Assembly: GCA_903813345.2 (NCBI GenBank)
Contig: CAIIXF020000001.1
Location: 55,383,885-55,447,884, forward strand
DNA: 64,000 nucleotides
Direction: 5' to 3'
Origin: Owenia fusiformis
Lineage: Eukaryota; Annelida; Polychaeta; Sabellida; Oweniidae
This document shows, piece by piece, positions 15,201-30,200 of the stretch; position 1 is the stretch's first letter, and every line of letters starts with the position of its first letter. The notes under the pieces are model-generated. The model had not been told where the DNA came from. It ran no database searches and was given only the letters and a program-made list of their open reading frames with translations. The translations under genes and the position numbers were made by a program.

Positions 15201-18200
15201 TTCCAAAACAGCAACATTAAGTGTCAGCCAAACTCTTCAATAGTATCTGCATAGAGGCTATTGTATCATCCTATTGCTATTTGCATCCTGTTCTATTTCA
15301 GGTGACATGCGTGGTCATGGTGATATCTCTTCTAGTGGTGGCAAGGGTGACCAATATGCTGGTGGTGGTGCAGGAGGTCGCATCTCCTTACACACACAAG
15401 TAGACAATGACTACCACGGAGGTATGATGGCCTATGGAGCACCAGGATCAACATCTGGTGACACTGGAGGTCCTGGAAGTATCTTCGTAGAGGACACAAT
15501 CATCAGGGATCTGGAATGGCACACACGACTTTATGTGAATGGGCAGAATCTAGCCACACCAAAACCTTTGGTGATTTATGAGCGAAATCCTAAGATTGAC
15601 ATCTTTGATCTTGAGATAGACAATGGAGCAGCTTTGCATTTTGACACAGTTCTTCTCGAAAAAATGGTATGTTAATTTAAATAATCAGATTTTTTGTTAA
15701 GATTTCAGATTTTGTTGATTGAGGATGCTCAATAGTCAGTAAATACTGCAGTGAAAAAGCATGATCAAAGAACTATGTTGAATACAAGGACCATTCAAGC
15801 CATGACTTAATTCTAGTACAGTGTATGTAATAAACATTGACCACTATATTTCAGGCTATGCTTGAGATCTCAGACAGTGAAGATGATGTGATCACAACAA
15901 TCAACATCCCTGTAATACTTGGTGACAAGACAGGCTTCCTACATCCCCAAGATGGAGACAAATTCTTTATTGAATTCTCTGAGTTTGCCTCTGTGAGAAC
16001 CTACCCACCTGTCAACTTCCGCGTTGACCTTGGCAGTGAAATCTGGTTGTCTCAGGACTTCCGTGTGATTGGTACAGCTGATCCTGCGTTCCTTCTCGAG
16101 GGACACATCGCTGGTATCTACAATCTTACACTGAGTGAAGAGACTGAGATGCACATTGGCGCTAATGCATCCAACTCGAGAATGTTCCGTGGTGAATATG
16201 TCAACTCTCCTGCAGGTAACTAACATAATTATTTGGCTTCACAAGAAAATTGCATGCGAATATAACAAATTAAGATACATAAAAGGTTATTAGTCTGAAA
16301 CACTTTCTTCAGGTTGGACATAAACAGGAATAACAACAATTTTTATTTGTGAGCACAAAATATGAAAAAATATTACTTTTTTCATTAATCATTAGTTAAA
16401 CTATGAAAATTATATAAAAAATGTCTTCATGTCGATCAGTTTACTCTAAAACTATAAATCTGTATTCCAGGTTTCCAGGTGTTCAGCAGAGTAACACTTG
16501 AAGCAGAATCAAGGATGGTTCACAATAGTAACCTAAAGCTACAGACCTCTGATCTGATGATGCGTTATGCCTCAGAGTTTATGGCAAAAACCATCCTCAT
16601 TGAGGCTGGGGACATCCATCTTGAGGGTGAAGCTAAACTTGATGTCAGGTAGGGCACAGTGTTCACTTTGTTAATGTTCTCCCCATATGCCTACACTCTC
16701 CTAACTGCAAACCTATATGTAAAAAATAATAGCACTATATAGGCAATTCTTTCATGAAAATTTGATTTGCCAAAATTTATGTTCTCTGCTTGTACAATAG
16801 GGTCTAATAGTATTGTATTATAGCATTATATAATTATTAATGATTCCAGTGGTGTTGGACCAGCTGCAGAACAAGGACTTGGTGCAGGTGATGTTAACTC
16901 AGAAGGATATGGTGTCGGTGCTGGCCACGGTGGATACGGTGGTGGAGCTGATATTGATGACTTTACTGAAGGTCAGTCAAATCTAATGTTATAGTAATAG
17001 AATTTAGGATATATGAAAGAAAATCTAAAGTTGTCAGTTTGACTCTGTAGACTTTGTTAAAAGTATGCTAATTCCAGAAAGCCTTATTTTGTAACCTCAG
17101 TTAAATGTGTTTTATTTAATGTGAAAATAAAAAATTACTTCGTTGTTATAGGTACTACATATGGTTCCTATGCAACACCAAACCACATGGGCAGTGGTGG
17201 AGGTGGCTCACATGGTGGAGCTGGCGGGAGCACAATCAAATTGAATGTCAGCCGTGCCTTACATCTTGATGGCTTCATTAATGCCTTTGGTGCTGATGCT
17301 ACAGGTTCCAACTCTGGAGGTGGCAGTGGAGGTAGTATATATGTCCATGTCATGAACTTCTCTGGTCATGGTAACATCACTGTTGAAGGTGGTAATGGCA
17401 ATGGCTGGGGTTATGGAGGGGCTGGTGGTCGTATTGCAGTAAATGTACTGTGGCTTAGAGAATACAGTGGAGAGTACTTGGCTTATGGTGGCTACGGAGG
17501 TGAATCTAGGACAAGTGGAGGCCATGGTAATGCTGCAGCAGGAACAGCCTACTTCACATACTCAGAGAGAGGTCTTGTGCTTGTAAACACTACTGAGGGT
17601 CTAGAGCTTGCTGATGGTCATAGAAAACTACTGCTTGATAATGACAACAGGAATGACTTCCTCGCTACAGTTATAGAAAGTGAAGATGGACATGAATTTG
17701 AATTTGATGAAGTTGAGGCCCATAACCATGTTAAACTGCAGATGAAAGAAGGTCTTGCTGAGATGACTGTTCATAAGTTTGCAGGAGATCGCACAGGGTT
17801 GTTCCATTTGCGAGCCAATCAGACTATGTATGTTGAATACAGAATCTCAGAGACTGGCTACACAATTGCTCCAGTCAGTTATGAAATTGACACAGATTCT
17901 GAGATTATATTCCCATCTGACGTGACAATGCTGGGTACCCGTACTGTAGTCAAGGGTCTAATGACAAATGTTCAGAATATGACAATAGCAGAAGGAGCTA
18001 ACATTGTTGTGTATTCCACCGCACAGACTGCCAGATTGGAAAATGAGACACATGTCTACTTGACTGATCCTGGTAGTATATCTTTCACCATGCTCACCAT
18101 TCAACGAGGCTCTGTCATGGAACTTACACACGTTGTTGGTGACCTCACACTTAAGGTTAATAAATTCCGCCTCAAGTATGAAGGTTTACTAAACATGAAC

Positions 18201-21200
18201 CGTGGAACCATCGACAGCAATGATGGTGTGATAGAAAGCCTTGGTGTTTTGAGCCTGAACTACAAAGGAAACACTGCTGAGAGTGGCCCTGGTGCTGGTA
18301 ATACCACAAATAATATAGGATTTGGAGCTGCCCATGGTGGACATGGTGGAGCACCCTATCCATATACTGGTGGTGAGGCATATGGATCACTGTACTATCC
18401 AACTGAGCTTGGTAGTGGTGGTGGTAATGGACAAGGTGGCACTGGTGGTAGTGGTGGTGGTCTACTCCACTGGAAAAATGGCAAAGAGCTTCTAGTTGAT
18501 GGTTTGATCACTCTTGTTGGGGCTGCTGGTTCGGGTTACAGCTCTGGTGGAGGCAGTGGTGGTAGTATCCTCATTGAGACACTTAATTTCACTGGCTTTG
18601 GATTGATTGATGTGTCTGGAGGAGATGCTGGAAGTGATGGCCATGGCTGTGGAGGAGCTGGAGGTCGTATGGCTATTTGGATTCGATTCAAATACAAATA
18701 CGCTGGAGACTTCCTATCAACTGGTGGCCTTGGCAGAAACAATGGACTTGGTGGAGCAGCTGGTACTGTCTACATGGAAGAAACATCAAGAGGACCTAAA
18801 TACGCTGATATTAAGTATGATGCAGAGGGACAGGAGTACACTACAGCCAGCCATCGACGTATTGAAGTTGATAATGAACACATTAACAGGGAGCTCTACC
18901 AAGAGCATGAAGAGCCTTGGCTATTCACTGTTCTCAATGAAGGTGACAAGGAATTCTATGAATTTGAAGAAATGATGATGACAGGTCACTCTAATCTAAG
19001 AGTGGATTACCCAACTGGTAAAGACAGTGTAACAGTCCAAGTGGACCTCTTTGAAGGAGACAGAACTGGACTGTTCCATCTTCGTAATAACCAGAAGTTG
19101 ATAGTGGAGGTAGTAGAGTCTCAGACCAATGAGACAGTGGCTCCATGCAGCTTCAGGGTAGAAGATGGTGCTGAAATCCACATGCCCAAAATCGTGAACC
19201 TCTTAGGTAGTCGAACATGGCTTGCTGGTATGCTCACTGGATGCCAGGACTTGCTCATTGCTGAGGGTGCAGATGTCATCTTGATGTCAACTGCTCAAAT
19301 TGCCCTAATTGAAAACCAAGAATATATCATGGTTACTGAACAAGGAAACTTCACTTTCTCCACTCTAACAGTAGAGAGGAATTCTAAATGTGAATTCAAT
19401 CAACATCCTGATTACCCCATGTCCATTACATCTGCTGAGTTCACAGTCATGTACCAAGGTAGTCTCTACATGGATGAAGTGATCATATACTCCACAAATG
19501 CCATAGTAGAAAGTGAAGGTATCTTCCACATGAGTGGTAAAGGACATGAGGCTGAAGCTGGTGTTGGAGCACCACCTACAGACAATACTGACCTTGGTCT
19601 TGGAGCCGCTTATGGTGGATATGGTGGTGGTTCTGAATCAATCACCGAACCCTACGGTAACGTCTACTCACCTCGCGACCTTGGAAGCGGTGGTGGCAAT
19701 GGTGGCGGTACTGGAGGAGCTGGTGGTGGTTTACTTTTGTGGGAGGTAGCTGAAAAGATTGAGATGGATGGTGAGTTGGCACTGAGAGGAAATGATGGCT
19801 CTGGTGGCAATGCAGGAGGTGGCAGTGGAGGAAGTGTTCTCATAAAGACAACCAATATGACTGGTCATGGTGTGATATCTGTTAATGGAGGTTCAGCCGC
19901 TGGCTCAGGTGGTGGAGGCTCTGGAGGTCGTATTGGAGTTCATTGTAGATGGCGCTACCAATATGGTGGAGAGTATCACAACTATGGAGGTGATGGTGTC
20001 GGTGGTTACGAACAAACACATGCAGGAGCTGCCGGTACAACCTACAAGGAAGAGAACTACAGAGAGCTTGAATACAGATTCAAGAAATACGACCCATATC
20101 TCAATACAACTATGCTAGCTGTTGATCATACTTATGTCCATGCAGACAACAAGCTGAAATTCGGTCCAAGGCAAACACTCATTATGGATTATTCTAGAGA
20201 GAACTATGAGTTTGATGAAATGGAGATTACTGGATCAACCATCTTGTGGCTTCATCACCCAGACAATGTGACTGAAATTGAATTAATAGCTCATAAATTC
20301 ATTGGAGACAGAACAGGCCAACTTCATCTCAGGAAGGCACAACAGGCTTGGATTGAGTACATTGAATCAGAGTCCAATAGAACTGAGGCTCCATGTAGTT
20401 TCATTGTTGATGATGGAGCTGAAATCATAATGCCAACTGAGACCCATCTTCATGGAATTGACAGTACATTTGCTGGTTTACTTACCAGTGTGCAGCATTT
20501 GTTCATTGAGGATGACTGCACAGCGGAGTTCCACTCCACTGCACAGGTTGGCCTCTTGGACAATGGTACCTATTTATGGATCACTGAACCTGGAAACTTT
20601 TCATTCAGCACCTTCACTGTTAAGAGAGGAGGAGTTGCTGGCTTTGAAAGAATAACTGATGAAATGACACTTGAGGTTGGTGAATTCAAGGTTAAATACC
20701 AAGGTAATCTCTACATGAACCATGCTGATATTTTCTCAACTTGGGCCTGGATTGAAAGTGAAGGTGTTTTCCACCTTGATGGAAAGGGTTACCCTGCTGA
20801 ACAAGGTCCAGGAGGAGGTTCCACAGTTGATAATATAGGTTATGGTGCTGCACATGGTGGAGAAGGTGGTGGCGCTGATATAACTCAAGTTGCCCAGCCA
20901 TATGGCTTTGTCTACAACTCCAAAGAGTTTGGAAGTGGTGGAGGCAATGGCCAAGGGACTGGAGGTGCTGGTGGAGGTCTCTTATTCTGGAGTATTGCTG
21001 AACGTATTGAACTCAATGGACTTCTCGGAGCACGTGGAGCTGATGGCACTGGAAGCAATGCTGGTGGTGGCAGTGGTGGAGGTGCTCTAATTCAGACCAC
21101 TAATATGACTGGACATGGAGAGATCAATGTCAGAGGAGGAGATGCAACAGGATCTGGTGGTGGAGGCGCTGGAGGAAGAGTCAGTGTCCATTGCCGATTC

Positions 21201-24200
21201 CGCTACAGCTATGGTGGTAAATTAACCGACCGTGGTGGAGCTGGTGAGGGAGGCAATGACTTCACTCATGGAGCTGCAGCTGGTACAATTTATGTTGAAC
21301 AGAACATGCGACCACTACAATACAGAGAACTTAAATTCAGTGAGGAAACTGGTGCAGAATACTTCCAAGTTGACTTCAGATATACTCATGTTGACAATAC
21401 TGGAAGATGTGTCCCTGTAGCCACTATGATGATGGAAGGTGACGCAGAATCCTTTGAATTTGATGAGTTAGAACTAACAGGATGTTCAAGACTGCTCATA
21501 TACCACCCCAACAATACAGACCTCATATCTGTAGTTGCACATCACTTCATAGGAGACAAGACTGGACAGCTTCACATTAGAAGCAACCAGGAAGTCTGGG
21601 CTGAGGTTGTTGAATCAGTAAGCAACAAAACTGAAGCTCCCTGCGCTTTCATCATCGACTATGAAGCTGAAATATTCTGGCCTACAGAAGTTCATCTACA
21701 TGGTGTCAATTCGGAACTCCATGGTAAATTAACAGGAGTCCATCATATATATGTTGAATCTGGTGGTGTGGTTGATGTCTCATCAACAGCTCAGACTGCA
21801 CTTATGGAAAATGGCACTTACATAATGGTCACTGAGGAAGGGAACTTCTCCTTGCCAACAATTAATATCCGCAGACATGGAGAGCTTGAATTTGTAAAGA
21901 TTGAAAGTAGCTTGACTGTAACTACTGCCTGGTTGGAGATCAAATATCAGGGTCTTATGTTGATGAATCATGGCTACCTTGAGATTGGTGACATGGATGT
22001 TGAATCTGAAGGAGCCTTAGCTCTTGATGGTAAAGGTCATGAAGCTGAGGCTGGCCCTGGAGCTAGCACTGGATCATCAGGTGGAAGCTATGGTGGTCTA
22101 GGAGGTGGCTCCAATGCTGGCACTCCATATGGCTCCCTATTTACTCCTATAGACTTAGGTAGTGGTGGGGGTGGTGCATCTGGAGGAGCTGGTGGTGGAT
22201 TTGTCGATATCAAAATAGGACGAGATCTTCATGTGAATGGAGAGATCAGGACACTTGGTGAAGACTGCACTTCTGGAAACAGTGGTGGTGGCAGTGGTGG
22301 TAGCATCCTTATCAAGGCTTTTAATGTATCTGGACATGGTGCATTTGATGCAAGTGGTGGTGATGGTTACGGCAATGGTGGAGCTGGAAGTGGAGGCAGA
22401 ATATCCCTTGAGATTGAATACAAAAATAAGTTTGGTGGATTGTACCGTGCAAGTGGTGGTGTCTGCGGAACATCCTTGAGTCATACAACTGGAGATGGTG
22501 GCCCAGGGACAATTTACAAATATGAGTCATCACGTGGTCCTCAATACAGAGAACTTAAGTACAACCCAAGATTGGACGTCACAATGGTTGAACCAGAACA
22601 CAGCTCCCTACGTGTTGAGAATGCTGATTTGGACACGACCAACTATGCACTTGTAATGGAGGAAGATAGTGACTACTACGAGTTTGATGAGATTGATATT
22701 GAGGGGTATGCATACATCCACTTCTATCATCCAGACAATTCTGATAATGTTACCATAATTGCACATGAGATGATTGGCAACAAGAAAGGTCTTGTCAGAG
22801 TCCAGGATCATCAAAGACTTGTTGTACACTTTGTGGTTGAAACTCATACATACCTTGACTGCCCTGCTGGCTTCCATGTTGATGCTGGTGGTGAAGTTGT
22901 TCTAACAACAGAAGTTATTGTGCGCTCTGAGCGTGTTACTATTGGAGGTAGGATGACTGGTGTTGAAAACCTCATCGTTGAACGTGGTGGTAGCTTCTAC
23001 ATTGATGAGAGTGCCCACACAGGCGATGTTCCCCACACAGACATTTGGTATACCGAGGCCTTTGAAGACACATACACAGCAGGATTGTTTGAACTTATGG
23101 ATCTTAGAGTTAATAACCTTGGTGAATTCAAAGTTGAAATGGGTGATATTCACCCATTGGTGAACATTGGTGATATCTATCTCAAGAATGGTGGTACAAT
23201 CACTGTTGCTTGTAATAGGGCTAGTTTCAATGCTTCTCTATTTGATATTGAGTTTGATGGAACAATGACTGGAGATGGATATGGTTATGCAAAGAATGAG
23301 GGCCCTGGAGCTGGTACTGCTTCAACCTATGATGGATCAGGAGGTGGACATGGTGCTAATGGTAAGTAAACATTCCCTTGCACATTCAAAGTTTTAATAT
23401 GAGTATTATATTTAAACAATTCCATATGCAATTTATGACAAGTTGTTGGTCAAATATAATATAACACACGGTACACTGGAATAAATTGATACCATTTAGA
23501 TATTCATGATTTTTACTATTATGTGTGGCGTAAAATAATTTAACAATTGCTACTTGATCCTTTCACAGGTGGTACCAACAAGCCTGGTAATGTAGATGTT
23601 GGTGAAATCTATGACACACTTTATGAGCCCACTGAGCCTGGTAGTGGTGGAGGTGGCGCTTATGCTGGAAGTGGTGGAGCTGCCATTATGATAGATGCTG
23701 CCTTAGTAAGGAAACATAAATTTATAACACACACTCTCTACTGCACTTAGCGAAAATAATCATATATGACAGTATGAAATATTTTTATTTTTAAGTCTAA
23801 TAAATAATCATTATTTACTATTTTAGTCATAGGTATTTTCTAAATATCTATATCTTAATATTTTCGATTTAAACAATAGCATTTTACATTAATATTTTCA
23901 AGTAGATGGAATTTACTATATTTGAGGTTTATCTAAATTGATCTATTCACAGATTTGCCCAAAAATGACCAGTTGTTTTTTCTTATCTAGAAAATGGTGG
24001 TTGACGGTACAGTGACATCTGCTGGTGTTATTGGAACCAATAACCACCAAGGAGCTGGAGGCGCAGGTGGCACCATCATGATCACCACTGTACATATCAG
24101 AGGTCATGGCACCATACAAGCCAATGGAGGCGAGGGACGTTACTATGATGGAAACTGGGGTAAGGAAATAGCTTAATACCTGTGGTTTGTTAAATAATCT

Positions 24201-27200
24201 CATTATGGCATATTTCATATGTAATTGTAATTTGATTCCAGGTTTAGATTAATATGACTGAAAAGTTAAAATTTACATCTGTTTCATTCAAATCTGATGG
24301 TATCTGATGCATTTTCAATACCATTTAAGTTACAGTATATTTAATTTGGCCATTGTAAGTTGAGCTGTATTCAAATAAATGGCATCTACTTGTACTTTCT
24401 CTTTGAAAGATTCTTTTTATCGAGAGAGTCAGAATTTAAGTCTAACTTATTTCTCTCTGTGTTGTTAGGCAGTGGCGGTGGAGCAGGAGGTCGTGTAGCG
24501 ATACATCTTACAGATCCATATAAGTGGTTCCTTGGTGTAGCTGAGGCCCTTGGTGGAACTGGTGCTCACAATAGGCACGGCTCCTGTGGAACTGTCTATG
24601 TACAACAGACCATTGGTGACACTGTTCACAGACAAATGATCTTTGATGGATCTGACAGAGGCACTGAGAATGTCTGCACCTATCCAACAGTATTAAGTGA
24701 GGCAAATGATATTGGCACACAGTACATCTTCGACCAATTCCACATCAGTGGCCATGCCTGCGTACAACTAGATGTAAGTTAAGATCTTAATACAAAAATG
24801 AATTAATACTGGCAGATTTGTTATCCTTTAAAATTGCTTTGTAGTGATCAATAGTTACTAATACATTAATAGTTACATCAATGATAGCTATATGGAAGAG
24901 CCTATGTTTATTTTCATGCCAAGATCATATTAATGTAGAGAAATACAATTTGATGGTGGGTCTGATAATGATCTGGTAAAGAATTTTTGGTAAGTTTGAT
25001 GTATTGTTTCAGGGTGATATGATGTTGAAAGAACTGAGTGGAGATGGTACAGGATTGCTTGAGATTCAAAATGGCCAAACATTGGACTTAGACTCTGAGG
25101 CACCACGTGTGTCTATCAAGGCTAACTTACGTGTCCATGATGGTGGTCTTATTGACACCGCTGGTTACACCTATGTTATGGAGACAGTTGATGTACAAGG
25201 TGGTCTTAATGGAATAAAGGACCTAGTTATTACTGGGAAAATGATCATAAATCCCACTGGATACAGTCTCTGTCAAGAAGGATCCGAATCTGAACCAGGG
25301 CATTATTGGTTCGATTCTGTCAATGTACTGGATGAGGGTATACTTGAAGCTGAAGCTTCGGGTGTGAGAACTCTCGATGATGGAATGAAATTCACTGCTG
25401 ATGAGTTCCGTGTAAGACATAGAGCTGTTGTAAAGGTCTTGGGAGCATTCTCAATATTCGGTGGAACTGTTGATGTGGAGAAAGAAGCATCCATTGAAGG
25501 ACAGGCAGCTGGATATGAAGCTCAATCTGGCCCAGGAGCAGGTTGCCAAAACAAAGGAGGCAGTGGTGGCGGTCACGGTGGTGCTGGTGGACAATCTCAG
25601 TCATGTTCAGGTGGTACTGTATATGACAGTGATGCCCTACCTTACACTGTTGGTAGTGGTGGTGGAAATTGTGAAAACAACCAACCTGGTGGCAGCGGAG
25701 GTGATGCCTTTAAGTTCATCGGCAAGAATTTGATTTCCCTTGAGGGGTCTATTTCGATGTCTGGTGCTAATGGCGGATCTGGAGCTGGTGGCGGTAGTGG
25801 AGGTTCAGTCTGGATAGATGGTAAAATCATTCAAGGACGTGGATCTTTAGCAGCCAATGGTGGCACAGGAAACACAGTATGCTATCAAAGTGGTTGCGGC
25901 GGTTGCTGTAATTATTGCTATGGTAGTGGTGGCGGTGGTGGCCGTATCAGAACCTTTGGAGATAATTTCGTTGACCTGGTTATTGAAAAGAACCGATACA
26001 CAAATGCTGGTGGTGGTTATAGAACTGGTAATACAGGATCAATAGCTAGCACTGATGACAACATCTGTAGTGGACATGGTACTTGGTCTGGCTCAGAATG
26101 TGAATGTGATTCTGGCTACATGGGGTCATACTGTGAGGTACAGTGTGGTAGAGATGAGACCTGTAGTGGAAATGGAGAATGTAACCAATATGGAGGCTGC
26201 GATTGTGATGCGGGATACACAGGTTATAACTGTGCTTTCTTCTGTGATGAAACCAGTAGCTGTAGCGGTCATGGCACTTGCTCTTCTTGTGGAACATGTG
26301 TATGTGATCCTTGTTACCATGGTAACGATTGTTCACAGATGTGTGGAGGTCAAGGCACATGCCAGGATGACTACTGTCTTTGTGATAACTGCCATCTAGG
26401 AGACTACTGTGAATCAGAGTGTAACAGTCATGGATCATGTAACGCAAGTGGGCTGTGTGAATGTGACAACAACTGGCGTGGCTTCAAATGTACCTACCCA
26501 TCTTGCCCTGGTGACACGGAGTGCTCTGGACATGGTATCTGTAATGCCGCCATTCACACCTGTTTCTGTGACCCAGGATGGTCAGGTAATTTACTTTAAG
26601 TATTTTTGCCAGTATTTTATGAACATAAACCTTGACAAACCAATTAGTAATTCCTTATGAAAATTAAATACTGATTATTCTCTTGATTTCTATTAGCTTA
26701 GGTGCATTGTACACTACTTCTCTTTGATATATCAAAATGTTTAATTTTGAATGGTTTCATTCCTAGGTATTGACTGTAGCACTGAGGACTGCCCTGGTGA
26801 GCCTGACTGTATGGGACGAGGTACTTGTGACCTTTCGGCTGAAGTACCTGTATGCATGAACTGCCAGGGTGACTGGTATGGTCCTGCTTGTAATGATCCC
26901 TGTATAGAGGGCTCTGCTAATGCTGACAACACCGAATGCGTCTGCGATCAAATATGTTGGCATGGTGATGGCTGTAATGTTGAGTGTACCAATCATGGCA
27001 ATTGTAATCCAGATGGAAATTGTGAGTGCAGTCACTTGATTGGCTGGCATGGAACATACTGTGAGGTCCCCGGATGCCCATGGGATCCTGAAACAGGACT
27101 TGAATGTAGCAGCCAAGGAGAGTGTAACAGTGACACGATGGAGTGTGAATGTTTTGCTGGCTGGACTGGAGTTTACTGTCACATCCCTGATTGTCCTGGA

Positions 27201-30200
27201 GAGCCAAACTGCATGGATAGGGGTACATGTGATACATCATATAGCCCTCCATTGTGTTTGGATTGTCATGCAGACTGGATGGGACCTGCTTGCGATGACC
27301 CATGTCTTCATGGTACACAAACTCCTGCCAATTCTGGAAATTGCTTGTGTGAACCAGTAAGTACATACTACCAATACACCCAAACAAAATATACTAATAT
27401 ATTGTGAAAATGATACCTCTCTCATTTTATGCCCCCCCCCCTGCATAAAATTATATTGCTATTTGAATTACATGTGTTCTGCTCTCCAGGGCTGGGCAGG
27501 TGTAGGCTGTGACTCGGAGTGTTCAGATCATGGCAACATTGTAGATAGCATCTGTGTCTGTGACTATGTGACAGGCTGGAAAGGTGACCTCTGTGATGTT
27601 CCTGGCTGTCCTGGTCTCTTTAACCTGGATTGCAGTGGTAGAGGTATGTATATACTCTGCTATTTTAACAAAAGCACATAAAATGACCCACTACTATGGT
27701 ACTACTTGTTGTAAACATTTTACAAATGAGCTAATGTGGTTATTTTTATGGGTTATTTTAAAGATATTTTAGTTTCTTTCAAGTAGGCAATTTTATTATA
27801 TCCACGATTACACAAAAATGGATGTCATTTCAAATAGTTACACAGTTTATTTCATAATATCACATATTGGAAAAAAGTGCATTCACTCATAACACATTGA
27901 GCAAGTGGGTGTAACAAGGCATTTAACAACAATATTTCTTTATCATTAGGTGGCTGTGAAAGTAGCACCCATACTTGTACATGTGAGCCAGGCTGGCAAA
28001 ACATTGGCTGTGAGGATGCAGATTGTCCTGGTACACCTGATTGTAATGATCATGGATTCTGTAATGCTACAATGAAGTGAGTAGACATATATGTTTATCT
28101 GTGTACAATACTAAATATGTAAGCAAAATGGCCTTTATGGAAAACAATAAATCGATTAAAGAAACAGTTGAAATGAAACAGTAAAATATCATTTTTCCAG
28201 CAAACACACAACTATCAAATATTAAATAACCATTGTCACAATCCATTGAGGTACATCATTCAGTCCAACTGTGTGTCTTGACAATGTCTATGTTACTCTG
28301 CATTCACTTCAAAATATCTGCACATAAAACATTTGCTTGTTACCCCTAAAGCACAAAACCAGGCATTAAGATTTTGTCTTGTTTTATAATTTTAGTCCCC
28401 CAGTATGTGAGTGTGACAGTGGCTGGATGGGCCATGAGTGCACACTAGAATGTGCTAATGGACACAAAGATCCCCCAGAATCATCAAACTGTGTGTGTGA
28501 CCCAGGCTGGAGTACAATAGAATGCAACTCTGAGTGCTCTGAGCATGGTTCAATCAACAGTGCACAAGATGGCTGTGATTGTGATGTCGGTTGGCGTGGT
28601 GATGTTTGTGACATCCCAGGTTGCCCTGGTGACACTTTGGACTGTACTGGCAATGGAGAATGTAATGCTGCTACCCACGAGTGCTCATGTTTCCCCGGCT
28701 GGACTGGAGATGATTGTGCCACAACTGATTGCCCAGGTGACCCTGACTGCAGTGGTCAAGGTACATGTGACACATCAGGGCCAGCACCAATTTGTATCGA
28801 CTGCGTCATGGGCTATATGGGACTAGACTGTAACACAGAATGTACACACGGAGAGCAGGACCCACCAAATAGTGGAATTTGTGCCTGTGATGCATGCTGG
28901 GCAGGATCCAGCTGTAACTCCGAGTGCTCCGACCACGGTTCATGTGTGGATGGAGAATGTGTTTGTGATGAAACATGGAGAGGCTCCCTATGTGAAGTAC
29001 AGGGCTGTCCAGGAGAAACACACGACTGCTCTTTGCATGGTGTATGTAACAGTGCTACCAATGAGTGTGCTTGCATCCCAGGTAAGAACTGTGTACAGTT
29101 AACTCTTTCTCAAAATTGGCCTTTCCCTGGTTTCAGTTGACAAAAAATAATAGCCCAAACGTTCAAATCAAGTGAAATCATCTAAAGACTGCTTTTGAGT
29201 TAGAGACCAGAGCAATATTTCAATATCGCCACAAAACATAATTTATAACATTTGAGTTTGACCAGTTCATAGTATGATAATCTTTGTTAAGGTAAACTGA
29301 GTAGAATGAGTAATCTTTCTAAGCTACAAGAACTTACATGTAAAGGTTGTCTCACTTGCTTTACTTTAACCATATGTGTAATTCTGTCATGATGTACACG
29401 TTCCAAATTGTATTTTAGGATGGACTGGTGCTGCATGTGACATCCCTGACTGCCCAGATGGCTGTGGTGGAAATGGTTACTGTAATGGAACTGATCGTGA
29501 CCTCCCAGTCTGTGAATGTCTTGAGGTAAGTTAAATATCACTGTTAAATACACGTGTAATACCTCTTTCAATATGGAAAACTCAAAAATGATTGGTGACT
29601 AATTAAACAAACCTATAGACTAATTAGTATCTAGGGTATATTGGGTTGCTACAGTGCAATCTCCCAGATTATTTCAAAGTTCAAACTCGAAATATGTTAT
29701 GAGGAACAAGATTATGTGATTTGTTGTTAATTTAACAATAACTGCATCCTGTATCTTGTTTAATATAAATATTATTTTTAGGGATGGTTTGATCTTGATT
29801 GTCAATCTCGTTGTGAGTATGGTACCTGGATTATTGAAACCGAGGCAATACAATACTGCGAGTGTGAATCATGTCATGCTGGAGAATTCTGTGACTTGGA
29901 GTGCTCTGGACATGGAACTTGTGTCAATGGCACATGTGACTGTGAGAGAGAGTATGTAGGTAAGATACAACATCACCGAATCAGACATGATACCAAAAAT
30001 GGGCTTGACATACAGCTATTCAGTATACAGTATCTAGTGCAATTTTGTTTTTCAAGATTTTACACCACTTTGATGTATTGGAGCTGCTGTATAAACCTTA
30101 AACACTTACTGTTGATTCAAAATTAGCTACTCCTAAATTCTTTTGACTTATTTTATCATCTTATAGACGGATAGATGGAAATTCTACTTTTCTAATTTTG

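Noticed and set aside
27431-27441. C homopolymer in intron 26 as a regulatory element
   Set aside because: It is a simple homopolymer about 50 bp before the acceptor; nothing else supports a function.
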